Below the pieces are notes generated by a model, which ran no database searches, was not told where the DNA came from, and saw only the letters and a program-made list of their open reading frames with translations. Made by a program: the position numbers and the translations under genes. Shown piece after piece: positions 16,673-23,754 of a stretch of DNA of 38,506 nt; the stretch's first letter is position 1, and each line of letters starts with the position of its first letter. Source of the stretch: Nostocales cyanobacterium LEGE 12452 (lineage in GTDB: Bacteria > Cyanobacteriota > Cyanobacteriia > Cyanobacteriales > Nostocaceae); assembly GCA_015206945.1 (NCBI GenBank), contig JADEXV010000047.1:1-38506 (forward strand), written 5' to 3'.

Positions 16673-17611
16673 ATGATCCCTATCATCTACTCCGAAAAAT
16701 TCCTTCAACATGAAACAGGGTATATGCACCCTGAGCAGCCAGAACGACTGACTGCAATTGTAGAGAGGTTAAGAAACTCAACAGTAGCAGATCAAATTCA
16801 ATGGTTAAATCCTGACACTTCTAGAAATGTAATCAAAGAAATTGAACGAGTTCATTCCACCGAATATATTGAGCAAGTTCGCTCCTATTCTGCAAGAGGT
16901 TGGGGTTGTTTTGAGTCAACACAGATTTCTCCCCAAAGCTTTGAAGTTGCCTGCCTTGCTGTGAATGCTTGGTTGGATGGGGTTGATACTGTTTTGCAGA
17001 TGGGAAAACCGAGCTTTGTTTTGGCCAGGCCACCAGGACACCACGCACTTAAAGATGAAGGGATGGGATTTTGCATTTTCTGTAATGCCGCGATCGCTGC
17101 TCTTTATGCTTTAGAAATAGGAGAAATCAAGCGAGTTGGAATTCTTGACTGGGATGTACATCACGGTAACGGAACACAAGCAGCCGTGGAAAATGTTCCC
17201 AACATTGCTTTTTGTTCAATTCATCAATCACCAGGCTATCCACACACAGGAAAATCTGAGGAACATGGCAAATTTAACAACGTATTGAATCTTCCAATAG
17301 CTCCAGGTAGTTTAATACAAGACTACTGTAATTTATTTGAGCAGAGGGTTGTACCCTTTTTCAAAGATTTCCATCCAGATATATTGATTGTGAGTGCAGG
17401 ATATGATGCCAACCAGGTAGATTTACTTTCTAAAATCAATTTACAGCCTCATGATTACGCAATTTTGACTGATTATTGCTTAGAGATTACACCGCGAATT
17501 ATTTTTGGTTTAGAGGGAGGTTATGAACTAGAAAGTCTTTCTATCTCTGTCCTTGAAACAATAAAACAGTGTTTAAAGTTTTTTCTTTTAGAAGCATCAA
17601 AATTCGAATGA
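16673..17611 (+). CDS. Histone deacetylase family (arginase/deacetylase superfamily) amidohydrolase
   Basis: A 312-residue zinc hydrolase with the full HDAC signature. ARPPGHHAL carries His123 and His124; GFCIFCNAA follows; LDWDVHHGNGT has zinc ligands Asp161 and His163; SAGYDA has Asp245; and GLEGGYELES carries the transition-state Tyr. Bacterial members deacetylate small acetylated amines such as polyamines, or acetylated lysines; the target here is unknown. The ATG at 16673 puts the fold at residue 1 (MIPIIYSEKF). No amine-metabolism genes are adjacent. The next gene is convergent. Confidence 0.93.
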   Translation: MIPIIYSEKFLQHETGYMHPEQPERLTAIVERLRNSTVADQIQWLNPDTSRNVIKEIERVHSTEYIEQVRSYSARGWGCFESTQISPQSFEVACLAVNAWLDGVDTVLQMGKPSFVLARPPGHHALKDEGMGFCIFCNAAIAALYALEIGEIKRVGILDWDVHHGNGTQAAVENVPNIAFCSIHQSPGYPHTGKSEEHGKFNNVLNLPIAPGSLIQDYCNLFEQRVVPFFKDFHPDILIVSAGYDANQVDLLSKINLQPHDYAILTDYCLEITPRIIFGLEGGYELESLSISVLETIKQCLKFFLLEASKFE

Positions 17612-17712
17612 CAAAAACATTGAGTATCCAGATTTTTTTAGTTAATTCAAAAAGTGAGATGCTCCAATTAAAATATTACAAGCGTCATGAATTACCCACA
17701 AATTCCAATTAA

Positions 17713-18075
17713 TCATGTTCTATTTTCCAACCATAAAACTGTTATAATACCCATTGCATAAGCAATGATGTCCTTCCAATCAAATACACTTCCCAAGGCA
17801 ACAGCCAGAATCTTATATTTTTGCAATCCTAAGTTATTTACGAAATTAAAATATTGAAGAATCTCAATAGTACAAGAAAATGCAAAAACTGATAAAGCGA
17901 CGATGGATGAGTGTATATTCCAAAAAGCTTTGACAAAGCAATAAATTAGTATAACTACTAAAACATCACCGAGAAAAGGACGAATGAAACTATCATTGAC
18001 AAAAACAGCAATACATATTTCTATGAAAAATAATACAAGTGTGAAGTAGAAATATCTTTTGTTGAAGATAAACAT
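17713..18075 (-). CDS. DUF2809 small membrane protein
   Basis: About 120 residues with four predicted membrane helices: FYFTLVLFFIEICIAVFV, LGDVLVVILIYCFVKAFW, SIVALSVFAFSCTIEILQYF and DIIAYAMGIITVLWLE. The EILQYF and FDWKDIIAYAMG motifs match the DUF2809 family, which has no assigned function. I start at the ATG at 18075 (MFIFNKRYFYF); a TTG at 18084 would add three residues. It is convergent with the deacetylase gene, with a 101-bp gap. Confidence 0.82.
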   Translation of the reverse strand: MFIFNKRYFYFTLVLFFIEICIAVFVNDSFIRPFLGDVLVVILIYCFVKAFWNIHSSIVALSVFAFSCTIEILQYFNFVNNLGLQKYKILAVALGSVFDWKDIIAYAMGIITVLWLENRT

Positions 18076-18140
18076 GGCAATCAATAGCGCTCAAAAAATA
18101 CCTGCTTTGACTATAAACCTCTTCAATTTTTTATAGCCAG

Positions 18141-18334
18141 CCTGTAGCAACATCTGTCTTCCCTGTAATAACTTCTGCCTTCACGTTTCGGTGTTTCGCG
18201 CAGCCTGTAGCAACTTCCGTCTTCCCTGTAAGAGCTTCTGCCTTGATGTTTTGGTGTTTCGCGCAGCCTGTAAGAGCTTCTGTCTTGACGTTTCGGTGTT
18301 TCGCGCAGCCTGTAGCAACTTCTGCTTTGACGTT
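18141..18334. repeat. 21/42-bp tandem repeat array
   Basis: Units begin with CCTGTA and come in two lengths: 21 bp (18141-18161, 18204-18224) and 42 bp (18162-18203, 18225-18266, 18267-18308), followed by a partial unit from 18309 to about 18334. The 42-bp unit is the 21-bp half plus a second half ending GGTGTTTCGCGCAG. Because 21 and 42 are multiples of three, both strands stay open: the minus strand reads as SRQKLLQAARNTET units and the plus strand as FRAACKSFCLDV units. Neither frame has a convincing start or ribosome site, so I treat the array as non-coding. Confidence 0.88.
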
Positions 18335-18406
18335 ATCAGAAACAGACTTACGTTGTATGACAAAACGGTTCGGTTAGGATTTTTTGATGAAAATTATAAA
18401 TCGCAA

Positions 18407-18430
18407 AGACGCGATAAATCGCATCTCTAC
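18407..18430. repeat. GACGCGAT-family element
   Basis: AGACGCGATAAATCGCATCT and four further bases match one arm of the inverted repeat at 6543-6607 with small changes. Within it GCGAT-aa-ATCGC is palindromic. It lies in the 440-bp gap upstream of the small secreted protein, next to the tandem array. Confidence 0.65.
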
Positions 18431-18525
18431 ATCTGGATTTTGGGCTATTCCTGATAGACATTTACTTGCACTGTAAGATTTAATCGGATAATCTGAGCAA
18501 TCGAGATTGTTTTTTAAGAAAACCA

Positions 18526-18882
18526 ATGAATAAATTCATACTGAGTTTGCTTTCTTCCCCAGTGCTGATTAGCTCTCTTCTCTCTATGGGAGTAATGCTG
18601 AATCACGCACAAGCTATGGAACCAGAACCAGGAACCAAAACCACAGATCGTCTATCTTGTATACGCAATAAACATAAAGTGGGTTTAGTGTGTGCCAGAG
18701 CTTCCGTATTGGCTCAAATTCCTAACTATCAGCGTGAAATAGAGTTTTCTAAAGAAGATGCTCCCATGCTGGAGTTCAATGATGACGAAAGCAATGTGGC
18801 AATCGACTTATTTGGCTGCGATTGTCCTGCTTGTATAAATTCTTTACGTCAAATGCGCGGTGCGACACCCTTAGTATATTAG
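18526..18882 (+). CDS. Small secreted Cys-containing protein, unknown function
   Basis: A 118-residue precursor. A hydrophobic signal (ILSLLSSPVLISSLLSMGVM) ends in NHAQA, so cleavage is likely after residue 30 and the mature protein has about 88 residues. Five cysteines remain: Cys45, Cys56, and the cluster GCDCPACINSLRQMRG (Cys98, Cys100, Cys103) near the C-terminus. The CxCxxC cluster followed by a basic helix could bind a metal or act in thiol exchange, but no family I know fits. The start is the ATG at 18526. It is followed by a strong bidirectional hairpin and a convergent cupin gene. Confidence 0.75.
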   Translation: MNKFILSLLSSPVLISSLLSMGVMLNHAQAMEPEPGTKTTDRLSCIRNKHKVGLVCARASVLAQIPNYQREIEFSKEDAPMLEFNDDESNVAIDLFGCDCPACINSLRQMRGATPLVY

Positions 18883-18932
18883 GATTTTGCAAATTTATTT
18901 TTGTTTATAAGCAACATCCGCAAACTTTTATA

Positions 18933-18955
18933 AGGGCATAACAATCTTATGCCCT
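18933..18955. terminator. Bidirectional terminator hairpin
   Basis: AGGGCATAA (18933-18941) and TTATGCCCT (18947-18955) form a perfect 9-bp stem with the 5-nt loop CAATC. T-rich stretches follow on both strands (GTTTTATTC to the right, TTATAAAAG to the left). It lies in the 97-bp gap between convergent genes and probably ends both. Confidence 0.75.
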
Positions 18956-18979
18956 CACTGCGTGTTTTATTCAAAAGAA

Positions 18980-19327
18980 TTAGGCTAATTTTTCCACTCG
19001 CAAACCAAAATATGTCAAAACAAGCTCTGTTGAGCCACTATTGACAACTTCGTGTACTTCTCCCGGTTCGATGGCTACACAGTTTCCCGGAAGTAAAGGG
19101 TATTCTGTACCATCAACGTGAATTACTCCTGAACCAGCTTCCACAAAGAATACCTCGCACATATCTTGATGCGCGTGTGCTGCTGCGGTTTGTCCAGGAG
19201 CAAAACGTGCTTGAGAAAAGTTAGTTAGGTGAGGTAAATCGCCGAAGCGTAACATCACCTTTTTCTTGATTTCGGCATTGTGAGAAACCGACTCTTCAGG
19301 CAATTCTTTCAGGGAAGTGGTAATCAT
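18980..19327 (-). CDS. Single-domain cupin protein
   Basis: A 115-residue cupin. The first motif includes ARFAPGQTAAAHAHQDMCEVF, with His and Glu metal ligands, and the second is LPGNCVAIEPGEVHEVVN. Such small cupins bind a metal and sense or isomerise small molecules. Its start codon overlaps the stop codon of the upstream PlsY/phosphotransferase gene as ATGA (19324-19327), so translation is probably coupled and the two proteins are made together. That makes it a candidate partner or ligand-binding accessory of the fusion enzyme. Confidence 0.9.
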   Translation of the reverse strand: MITTSLKELPEESVSHNAEIKKKVMLRFGDLPHLTNFSQARFAPGQTAAAHAHQDMCEVFFVEAGSGVIHVDGTEYPLLPGNCVAIEPGEVHEVVNSGSTELVLTYFGLRVEKLA

Positions 19328-22218
19328 TCGGGTCTTAAATCATTAGATAATTCCACAATACCCCTAGACCCATCAATCCTGACTCGTTGACCATCTTGCA
19401 ATATCCATGTAGCACCGCGAACATCCATCACTGCGGGAATTCCATACTCACGAGCAACGATCGCACCGTGAGAAAGCCTTCCCCCAGCTTCGGCGATTAA
19501 TCCCCCAGCCCTTAATAACAATGGGGCCCAGCCGGAATCTGTGTAAGGCACTACCAGAATCGTATCTCGATCGATGTCTGGAATGTCTTGTAAATTTCGC
19601 AACACTTTCACCCTACCTTCGGCTTGCCCATGACTGGCTCCAATACCTTGTAAAATTTGGTCAGAGTAGAGTTCAGAGGGAGCTAAGGGGTGAGGAGGTG
19701 TATGGCCGTAGACTAAAAGAGGTATTTGAATAATCTCGCTATCTTGCAGGAATTGCGATCGCCTAAATTCTACTAACTTATCTAACTGCTCTATTAAGCT
19801 GGAATCTTCATCTCCAATTAGACGCCGCACTTCATCAAAGTTGAGAAAAAAGATATCGCCTGTTTGCCTAAGTAAACCAGACTCTAACCAAATTTTCTCT
19901 AAAGCCACAAAACTCCAACGCAATTCAGCTAAAAGTCGTGAATAAACTTCGGTAACTCGTCCTTTGATATCTATACGCCGTTGCACAAAAGAGCGTTTGC
20001 GCTTACCAGCAAAGATACTATTAATCGCATCTTTTGCACCTGCTTGTGGTTCATTTCCCTGCATTAACTGCACAAACATCTGCTGAATCATCTGGGGATT
20101 TTCCCGCCAAGTGGGAACGGAGATATCGGTTCCTACTTCGCTTAAGTAGCCGTAATCTTGCAGCAATTCGTTAAATGCTTGGAGGATCTTCTCTCCTTCG
20201 GGGGTTTGCTTTAATTGCTCAAATACTTGCTGTGGATCAAACTCAACCAATACCTGCTTGGCATCTGTAGCGATCGCACTGAGCGATCGCAATGCTGCTA
20301 CCTCTGGGGTAACGCTATGATCGATTTGCTTATCCTTGACCCGAAAAATAGCCTGTCTCAGGGCAGCACTCAAGGGAGCTAAAATGCTGTAATACGTCCC
20401 ATGACGCAGCAACTCCAGAATAAAATCAACTCTTGCCAACAACGCCGATGGTTCCAAATTATCTATGTCTTCCTGTGCCAACTGCGACAACCCAGGAATG
20501 AACCGGTTGTGATAATCTTCCTTGAAATTCTTTTCTAAACTTAATTCCCGCTTCAGCAACTTTCCTAGCCCTGGCAAATTTTCCCAAGTTGACTGCAAAG
20601 AAGGTTTACTTAATTTAGCTCCTCTAGTTAAAAATTCCAGACTTTCCGGCGGCAGTCCCATACGGAGAAAAATATCTCCTAAGAGAGACGCATTAAAGTA
20701 AGCTCTGGAATAGTGCAGAGTTGCTGTTTTGGCGAAATCTAACCCCAAAGCGCGATCGCCTAAAACTAAAGTAAAAAATTCTCCCCAAACTCCACAAGTT
20801 AAGGGACGATTAATTGACCATGTTAAGGGGTGAATTACTCCGGGAATCACTTCAGCAGCGATTTTGCGTGTCCAGATGGGCAACAGAGTGGTGATCGGTC
20901 GAGATTGCAACACCCAAAGCGTTTGCCCATCATAACTCCACTCGATATCTTGAGGAGTACCATGATAACGTTTTTCGAGTCGGTAAGCTAAGTATGCAAC
21001 TTGTTTGATTAATGATTGTGGGACTCGTCCTTGACCCTCTAATTGTACAGAGTAGGAATTTTCTGTTTCAACGACAAAAGCGCGATATTGTTCTGGTGTG
21101 ACTTTTCCCGAAACCACTTGCGTCGCGCTGCCTGGAAGGGCTTCAATGATGATTGCATCACCTTGCTGGGTAATGGGATCGCGGCTGAAAGCAACACCAG
21201 AATATACACTCTGGACTTGTTGTTGAATCAACACAGCCATTGCTGTATCATTTAAACCGCGATCGCGCCGATATTGGATAGCAGATGGATGATTGTAGGA
21301 AGCTTGAACTTGAGCGATCGCTTCTTGTAATGCTTCTTGGCTAGTAACATTTACAACTGTTTCATACTGTCCAGCAGCAGAAGCGTGTTCTGAGTCTTCT
21401 CCAATAGCAGAGGAACGCACCACCAAGGGAGATAATTCTGATGGTTGGAGAAATTCTGTTAACCCTTCTGGATCGTCGATAGGTGCTAGTACCCATCCCT
21501 TCGGCACTGGATAGCCCCAGCGCTTAATTTGAGATAACGTCGCCGCCTTTTCTCCGACTATGGCAGCATTCAATTCTTCATCTAAAGAAACCATTGTGCG
21601 ATCGCCGCGTAAAAATTCCAACATCGCTTGCGATTCTGTTTGTGCCTCTTGGGCTGGCAGTTTCATATCATCAGGAATTTTGGTGTAAATCCAGCCCATT
21701 AAACCAGCTAAGGCCACAGCAGCAAGTATTCTGGGAATATCGCTCAGGTGCAGTAGTGCCACAAACAAAGGAAAAAGCAGTAAAACCCCAAATTTGACTA
21801 CCTTTCTTGATTGCAGAATTGTAAAAGCAATACCTGCAAAGAAAGATACAAATATCGCAACCAGTGGATCGTGTACGACAAATCCCCAGACAACATTTGT
21901 CGTACCTGCTCCTCTGCCTATCCAGTATCTACCGATTACCAGAGCGATTAGGGCAAGCAATTCCCAAGACGATCCATCTGGGAAGAAAATGCGGGTGAGT
22001 AAGACTGCCGCAACTCCTTTAAAAGCTTCTGACAAGACTGCCAGAATTCCGACAATTTTACCGCCATGATAAAAGGCAGCTGATACGCTAATGTTTCCTG
22101 TACCAACTTGTGATAATTGCTTCCGCTTTAGGGCGTAAGTTATCCATGCTATCAGGGGTAATCCGCCCAAAAGGGGGCAGATAATTAAAATAACGAAAAT
22201 ACCCCAAGGTTCAAACAT
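19324..22218 (-). CDS. PlsY-like membrane domain fused to rifampin-phosphotransferase/PEP-synthase-like enzyme
   Basis: A 964-residue fusion. Residues 1-185 contain about five membrane helices and PlsY-like features: GTGNISVSAAF in place of the classic GSGNIGATN, and EAFKGVAAVLL for the Lys-Gly motif. A linker leads to an ATP-grasp domain (about 210-450) with VGEKAATLSQIKRWGYPVP, PLVVRSSAIGEDSEHASAAG and FSRDPI. A long middle domain of about 400 residues follows. The C-terminal swivel domain has GGRLSHGAIVAREYGIPAV, with His917 as the phospho-carrier. The PEP/pyruvate barrel of true PEP synthase is absent, so the layout is that of rifampin phosphotransferase: ATP-grasp, substrate domain, His domain. 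Inference: an ATP-driven phosphotransferase tethered to a lipid-acyl or membrane module. The start ATG at 22218 directly abuts a dispersed repeat and lacks a visible ribosome site. Confidence 0.88.
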   Translation of the reverse strand: MFEPWGIFVILIICPLLGGLPLIAWITYALKRKQLSQVGTGNISVSAAFYHGGKIVGILAVLSEAFKGVAAVLLTRIFFPDGSSWELLALIALVIGRYWIGRGAGTTNVVWGFVVHDPLVAIFVSFFAGIAFTILQSRKVVKFGVLLLFPLFVALLHLSDIPRILAAVALAGLMGWIYTKIPDDMKLPAQEAQTESQAMLEFLRGDRTMVSLDEELNAAIVGEKAATLSQIKRWGYPVPKGWVLAPIDDPEGLTEFLQPSELSPLVVRSSAIGEDSEHASAAGQYETVVNVTSQEALQEAIAQVQASYNHPSAIQYRRDRGLNDTAMAVLIQQQVQSVYSGVAFSRDPITQQGDAIIIEALPGSATQVVSGKVTPEQYRAFVVETENSYSVQLEGQGRVPQSLIKQVAYLAYRLEKRYHGTPQDIEWSYDGQTLWVLQSRPITTLLPIWTRKIAAEVIPGVIHPLTWSINRPLTCGVWGEFFTLVLGDRALGLDFAKTATLHYSRAYFNASLLGDIFLRMGLPPESLEFLTRGAKLSKPSLQSTWENLPGLGKLLKRELSLEKNFKEDYHNRFIPGLSQLAQEDIDNLEPSALLARVDFILELLRHGTYYSILAPLSAALRQAIFRVKDKQIDHSVTPEVAALRSLSAIATDAKQVLVEFDPQQVFEQLKQTPEGEKILQAFNELLQDYGYLSEVGTDISVPTWRENPQMIQQMFVQLMQGNEPQAGAKDAINSIFAGKRKRSFVQRRIDIKGRVTEVYSRLLAELRWSFVALEKIWLESGLLRQTGDIFFLNFDEVRRLIGDEDSSLIEQLDKLVEFRRSQFLQDSEIIQIPLLVYGHTPPHPLAPSELYSDQILQGIGASHGQAEGRVKVLRNLQDIPDIDRDTILVVPYTDSGWAPLLLRAGGLIAEAGGRLSHGAIVAREYGIPAVMDVRGATWILQDGQRVRIDGSRGIVELSNDLRPE

Positions 22219-22228
22219 TCTGGATTTT

Positions 22229-22274
22229 GGATTTTAGATTTAAATTTTCCATCTAAAACCTCAAATCTAAAATC
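22229..22274. repeat. Inverted repeat of the ATTTTAGATT family, abutting a start codon
   Basis: Arms GATTTTAGATTT (22230-22241) and AAATCTAAAATC (22263-22274) are exact complements with a 21-nt loop. Another near-copy of the arm (TGGATTTTGG) begins at 22221, only 3 bp from the start codon of the PlsY fusion gene, so the element probably forms its 5' leader. Confidence 0.75.
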
Positions 22275-22319
22275 TAAAGTTTTTCTGAAATTTTTGATGG
22301 TAATTAGGGGGGTTTTATT

Positions 22320-22388
22320 TAGTAGTTGCTAAATGGACACTTGGCTAAGACGGAAACCGTTTAAGACAAGTGCCCTTCTAGACTACTA
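22320..22388 (-). terminator. Long stepped hairpin after the 46-residue membrane gene
   Basis: Three nested stems share one axis: TAGTAGT (22320-22326) with ACTACTA (22382-22388); GGACACTTG (22335-22343) with CAAGTGCCC (22367-22375, one mismatch); and ACGG (22350-22353) with CCGT (22357-22360) around an AAA loop. On the minus strand it begins 7 nt after the small gene's stop and is followed by AATAAAACCCCCC. It probably ends or stabilises that transcript. Confidence 0.65.
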
Positions 22389-22394
22389 ATGGTT

Positions 22395-22535
22395 TTAGTT
22401 TAGCGCATAGGCAGCTTGCAGCGCCCAGATTACGAGAGCAGCGATCGATCCCAGAAGCAACACGGTAGAGATAGTGACTACTTTTGGGGAATCTGCTCCC
22501 TTAAATTTCATAATTCCGCGATTTAAGTCGGACAC
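22395..22535 (-). CDS. 46-residue single-helix membrane protein
   Basis: Not an obvious gene at first, because it starts with GTG and is very short. The GTG at 22535 has AGAGGA about 10 nt upstream. The product has a polar N-terminus of about 20 residues (MSDLNRGIMKFKGADSPKVV) and one membrane helix (STVLLLGSIAALVIWALQAA), ending YALN. An internal ATG at 22511 would give 38 residues. Size and layout resemble the small subunits of thylakoid complexes, but I cannot match it to a named Psb, Psa, Pet or Ndh subunit. The codon structure, ribosome site and following hairpin support a real gene. Confidence 0.7.
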   Translation of the reverse strand: MSDLNRGIMKFKGADSPKVVTISTVLLLGSIAALVIWALQAAYALN

Positions 22536-22640
22536 AGCTTTGTAATCCTCTGTTGTTGGAGCATGAAATATTTATCAGTTTTGATTGTAGTCCTTCTCTT
22601 TGCGGATGATGTTAAATTCACTTTAAAAATTTAGAAGTGA

Positions 22641-22720
22641 GGAGTGGGAAGAAGCAGGGGAGCAGAAAAGCAGGGGAGAAGTTGCAGTAAGTTTTTCTCC
22701 TCTGCCCCTCTGCCTCTTTT
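22641..22720. repeat. G-rich purine array plus 48-bp module, copy 2 (inverted)
   Basis: GAAGCAGGGGAGCAGAAAAG leads into the module at 22669-22716, which matches the reverse complement of 14534-14581 at 47 of 48 positions (the one difference is in the GAGG(G/A)GAAAAA part). The module's TCTCC and GGGGAGA ends can pair. It lies 60 bp upstream of the SGNH hydrolase start. Confidence 0.85.
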
Positions 22721-22778
22721 CAATCCCCAATCCCCCAGTATCATTGAAAAGCAACTCAGTATAAGAGGGTGTGAGTAG

Positions 22779-23744
22779 GTGAAAATAGCACTGAGCGTAA
22801 TTTTGGCGGTGGTTGTGGGATTGTTTTTAGTAATCGAGATCGGACTGCGATCGCTGTTTGGTTTTGGTAATCCCCTGATTTATATTGGCGATGAGCAGAT
22901 TGGTTATTTGTTGGCTCCTAACCAACGTACCCGTCGTTTTGGTAATCGCATTGAAATTAATGAATATTCTATGCGAGGTAGTCCGATAAAAAAGATACCT
23001 GCACCTTCTGGGCTGCGAATTCTACTCTTAGGTGATTCTATTGCTAATGGTGGCTGGTGGACAGATCAGACTAATACAATATCTAGTTTGATGATGCGTT
23101 CTCTAGCATCATCCACTAATAGTAATTATCAGGAAGTAGAAGTACTAAATGCTTCAGCAAATTCTTGGGGGCCAAGGAATGAATTAGCTTATTTAGAGAA
23201 GTTTGGCAATTTTAACGCGCAAGCAGTGGTGTTATTAATTAATACCGATGATTTGTTTGCAACTCCTCCTACTTCATTACCAGTAGGACGCGATCGCAAT
23301 TATCCAGATCGTAAACCTCCCCTGGCATTAGTGGAAGTATGGCAGCGTTATATCGTCAAGCAAAAGCCAATTCCTGAACTGCAAGCCGTGCAAAATGAAT
23401 CAGGCGATCGCGTGGGGATTAATTTGGAGGCGATCGCTAAAATTCAAGCCTTGACTCGCCAATCCAACAGCAAATTTCTGCTGGTGATGACTCCTTTACT
23501 ACGAGAAATTGGTCAACCAGGCCCCCGCGATTACGAAATAAAAGCACGTCAGCGCTTGAGCGATTTTACCAAAGCACAGCAAATTAACTATATAGACTTT
23601 TTACCGAACTTCAATTCAACTACCAACCCCCAAGGTTTGTTTCACGACCACATTCACCTCAACTTGCAAGGTAATAAATTTGTCAGTGAAGTTATGGAGC
23701 GATCGCTTTTAGAAATACTGGAGGAGGCATCACTTCGTCACTAA
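22779..23744 (+). CDS. SGNH/GDSL-type hydrolase, membrane-anchored
   Basis: A 321-residue protein with one N-terminal membrane helix (IALSVILAVVVGLFLVIEIG) that anchors or exports it. The SGNH fold follows: block I LLLGDSIANG (Ser87 nucleophile), an Asn-containing block NASANSWG, and the C-terminal catalytic pair in FHDHIHLNLQGN. The family includes esterases, O-acetyl-sugar deacetylases and thioesterases; an extracytoplasmic position favours an esterase acting on sugar or lipid decorations, as inference. The start is GTG at 22779. No co-directional partner gene is present. Confidence 0.87.
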   Translation: MKIALSVILAVVVGLFLVIEIGLRSLFGFGNPLIYIGDEQIGYLLAPNQRTRRFGNRIEINEYSMRGSPIKKIPAPSGLRILLLGDSIANGGWWTDQTNTISSLMMRSLASSTNSNYQEVEVLNASANSWGPRNELAYLEKFGNFNAQAVVLLINTDDLFATPPTSLPVGRDRNYPDRKPPLALVEVWQRYIVKQKPIPELQAVQNESGDRVGINLEAIAKIQALTRQSNSKFLLVMTPLLREIGQPGPRDYEIKARQRLSDFTKAQQINYIDFLPNFNSTTNPQGLFHDHIHLNLQGNKFVSEVMERSLLEILEEASLRH

Positions 23745-23754
23745 TATTCGTGTT

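Noticed and set aside
18141..18334. CRISPR array
   Set aside because: The units are contiguous and degenerate, with no unique spacers and no cas genes.
18181..18363. 60-residue minus-strand frame with KLLQAARNTET repeats, and the 87-residue plus-strand frame
   Set aside because: Both are by-products of 21/42-bp units; neither has a ribosome site or a non-repeat domain.
19324..22218. Phosphoenolpyruvate synthase
   Set aside because: The ATP-grasp and phospho-His domains are present, but the PEP/pyruvate-binding barrel is missing and the order of domains is that of rifampin phosphotransferase.
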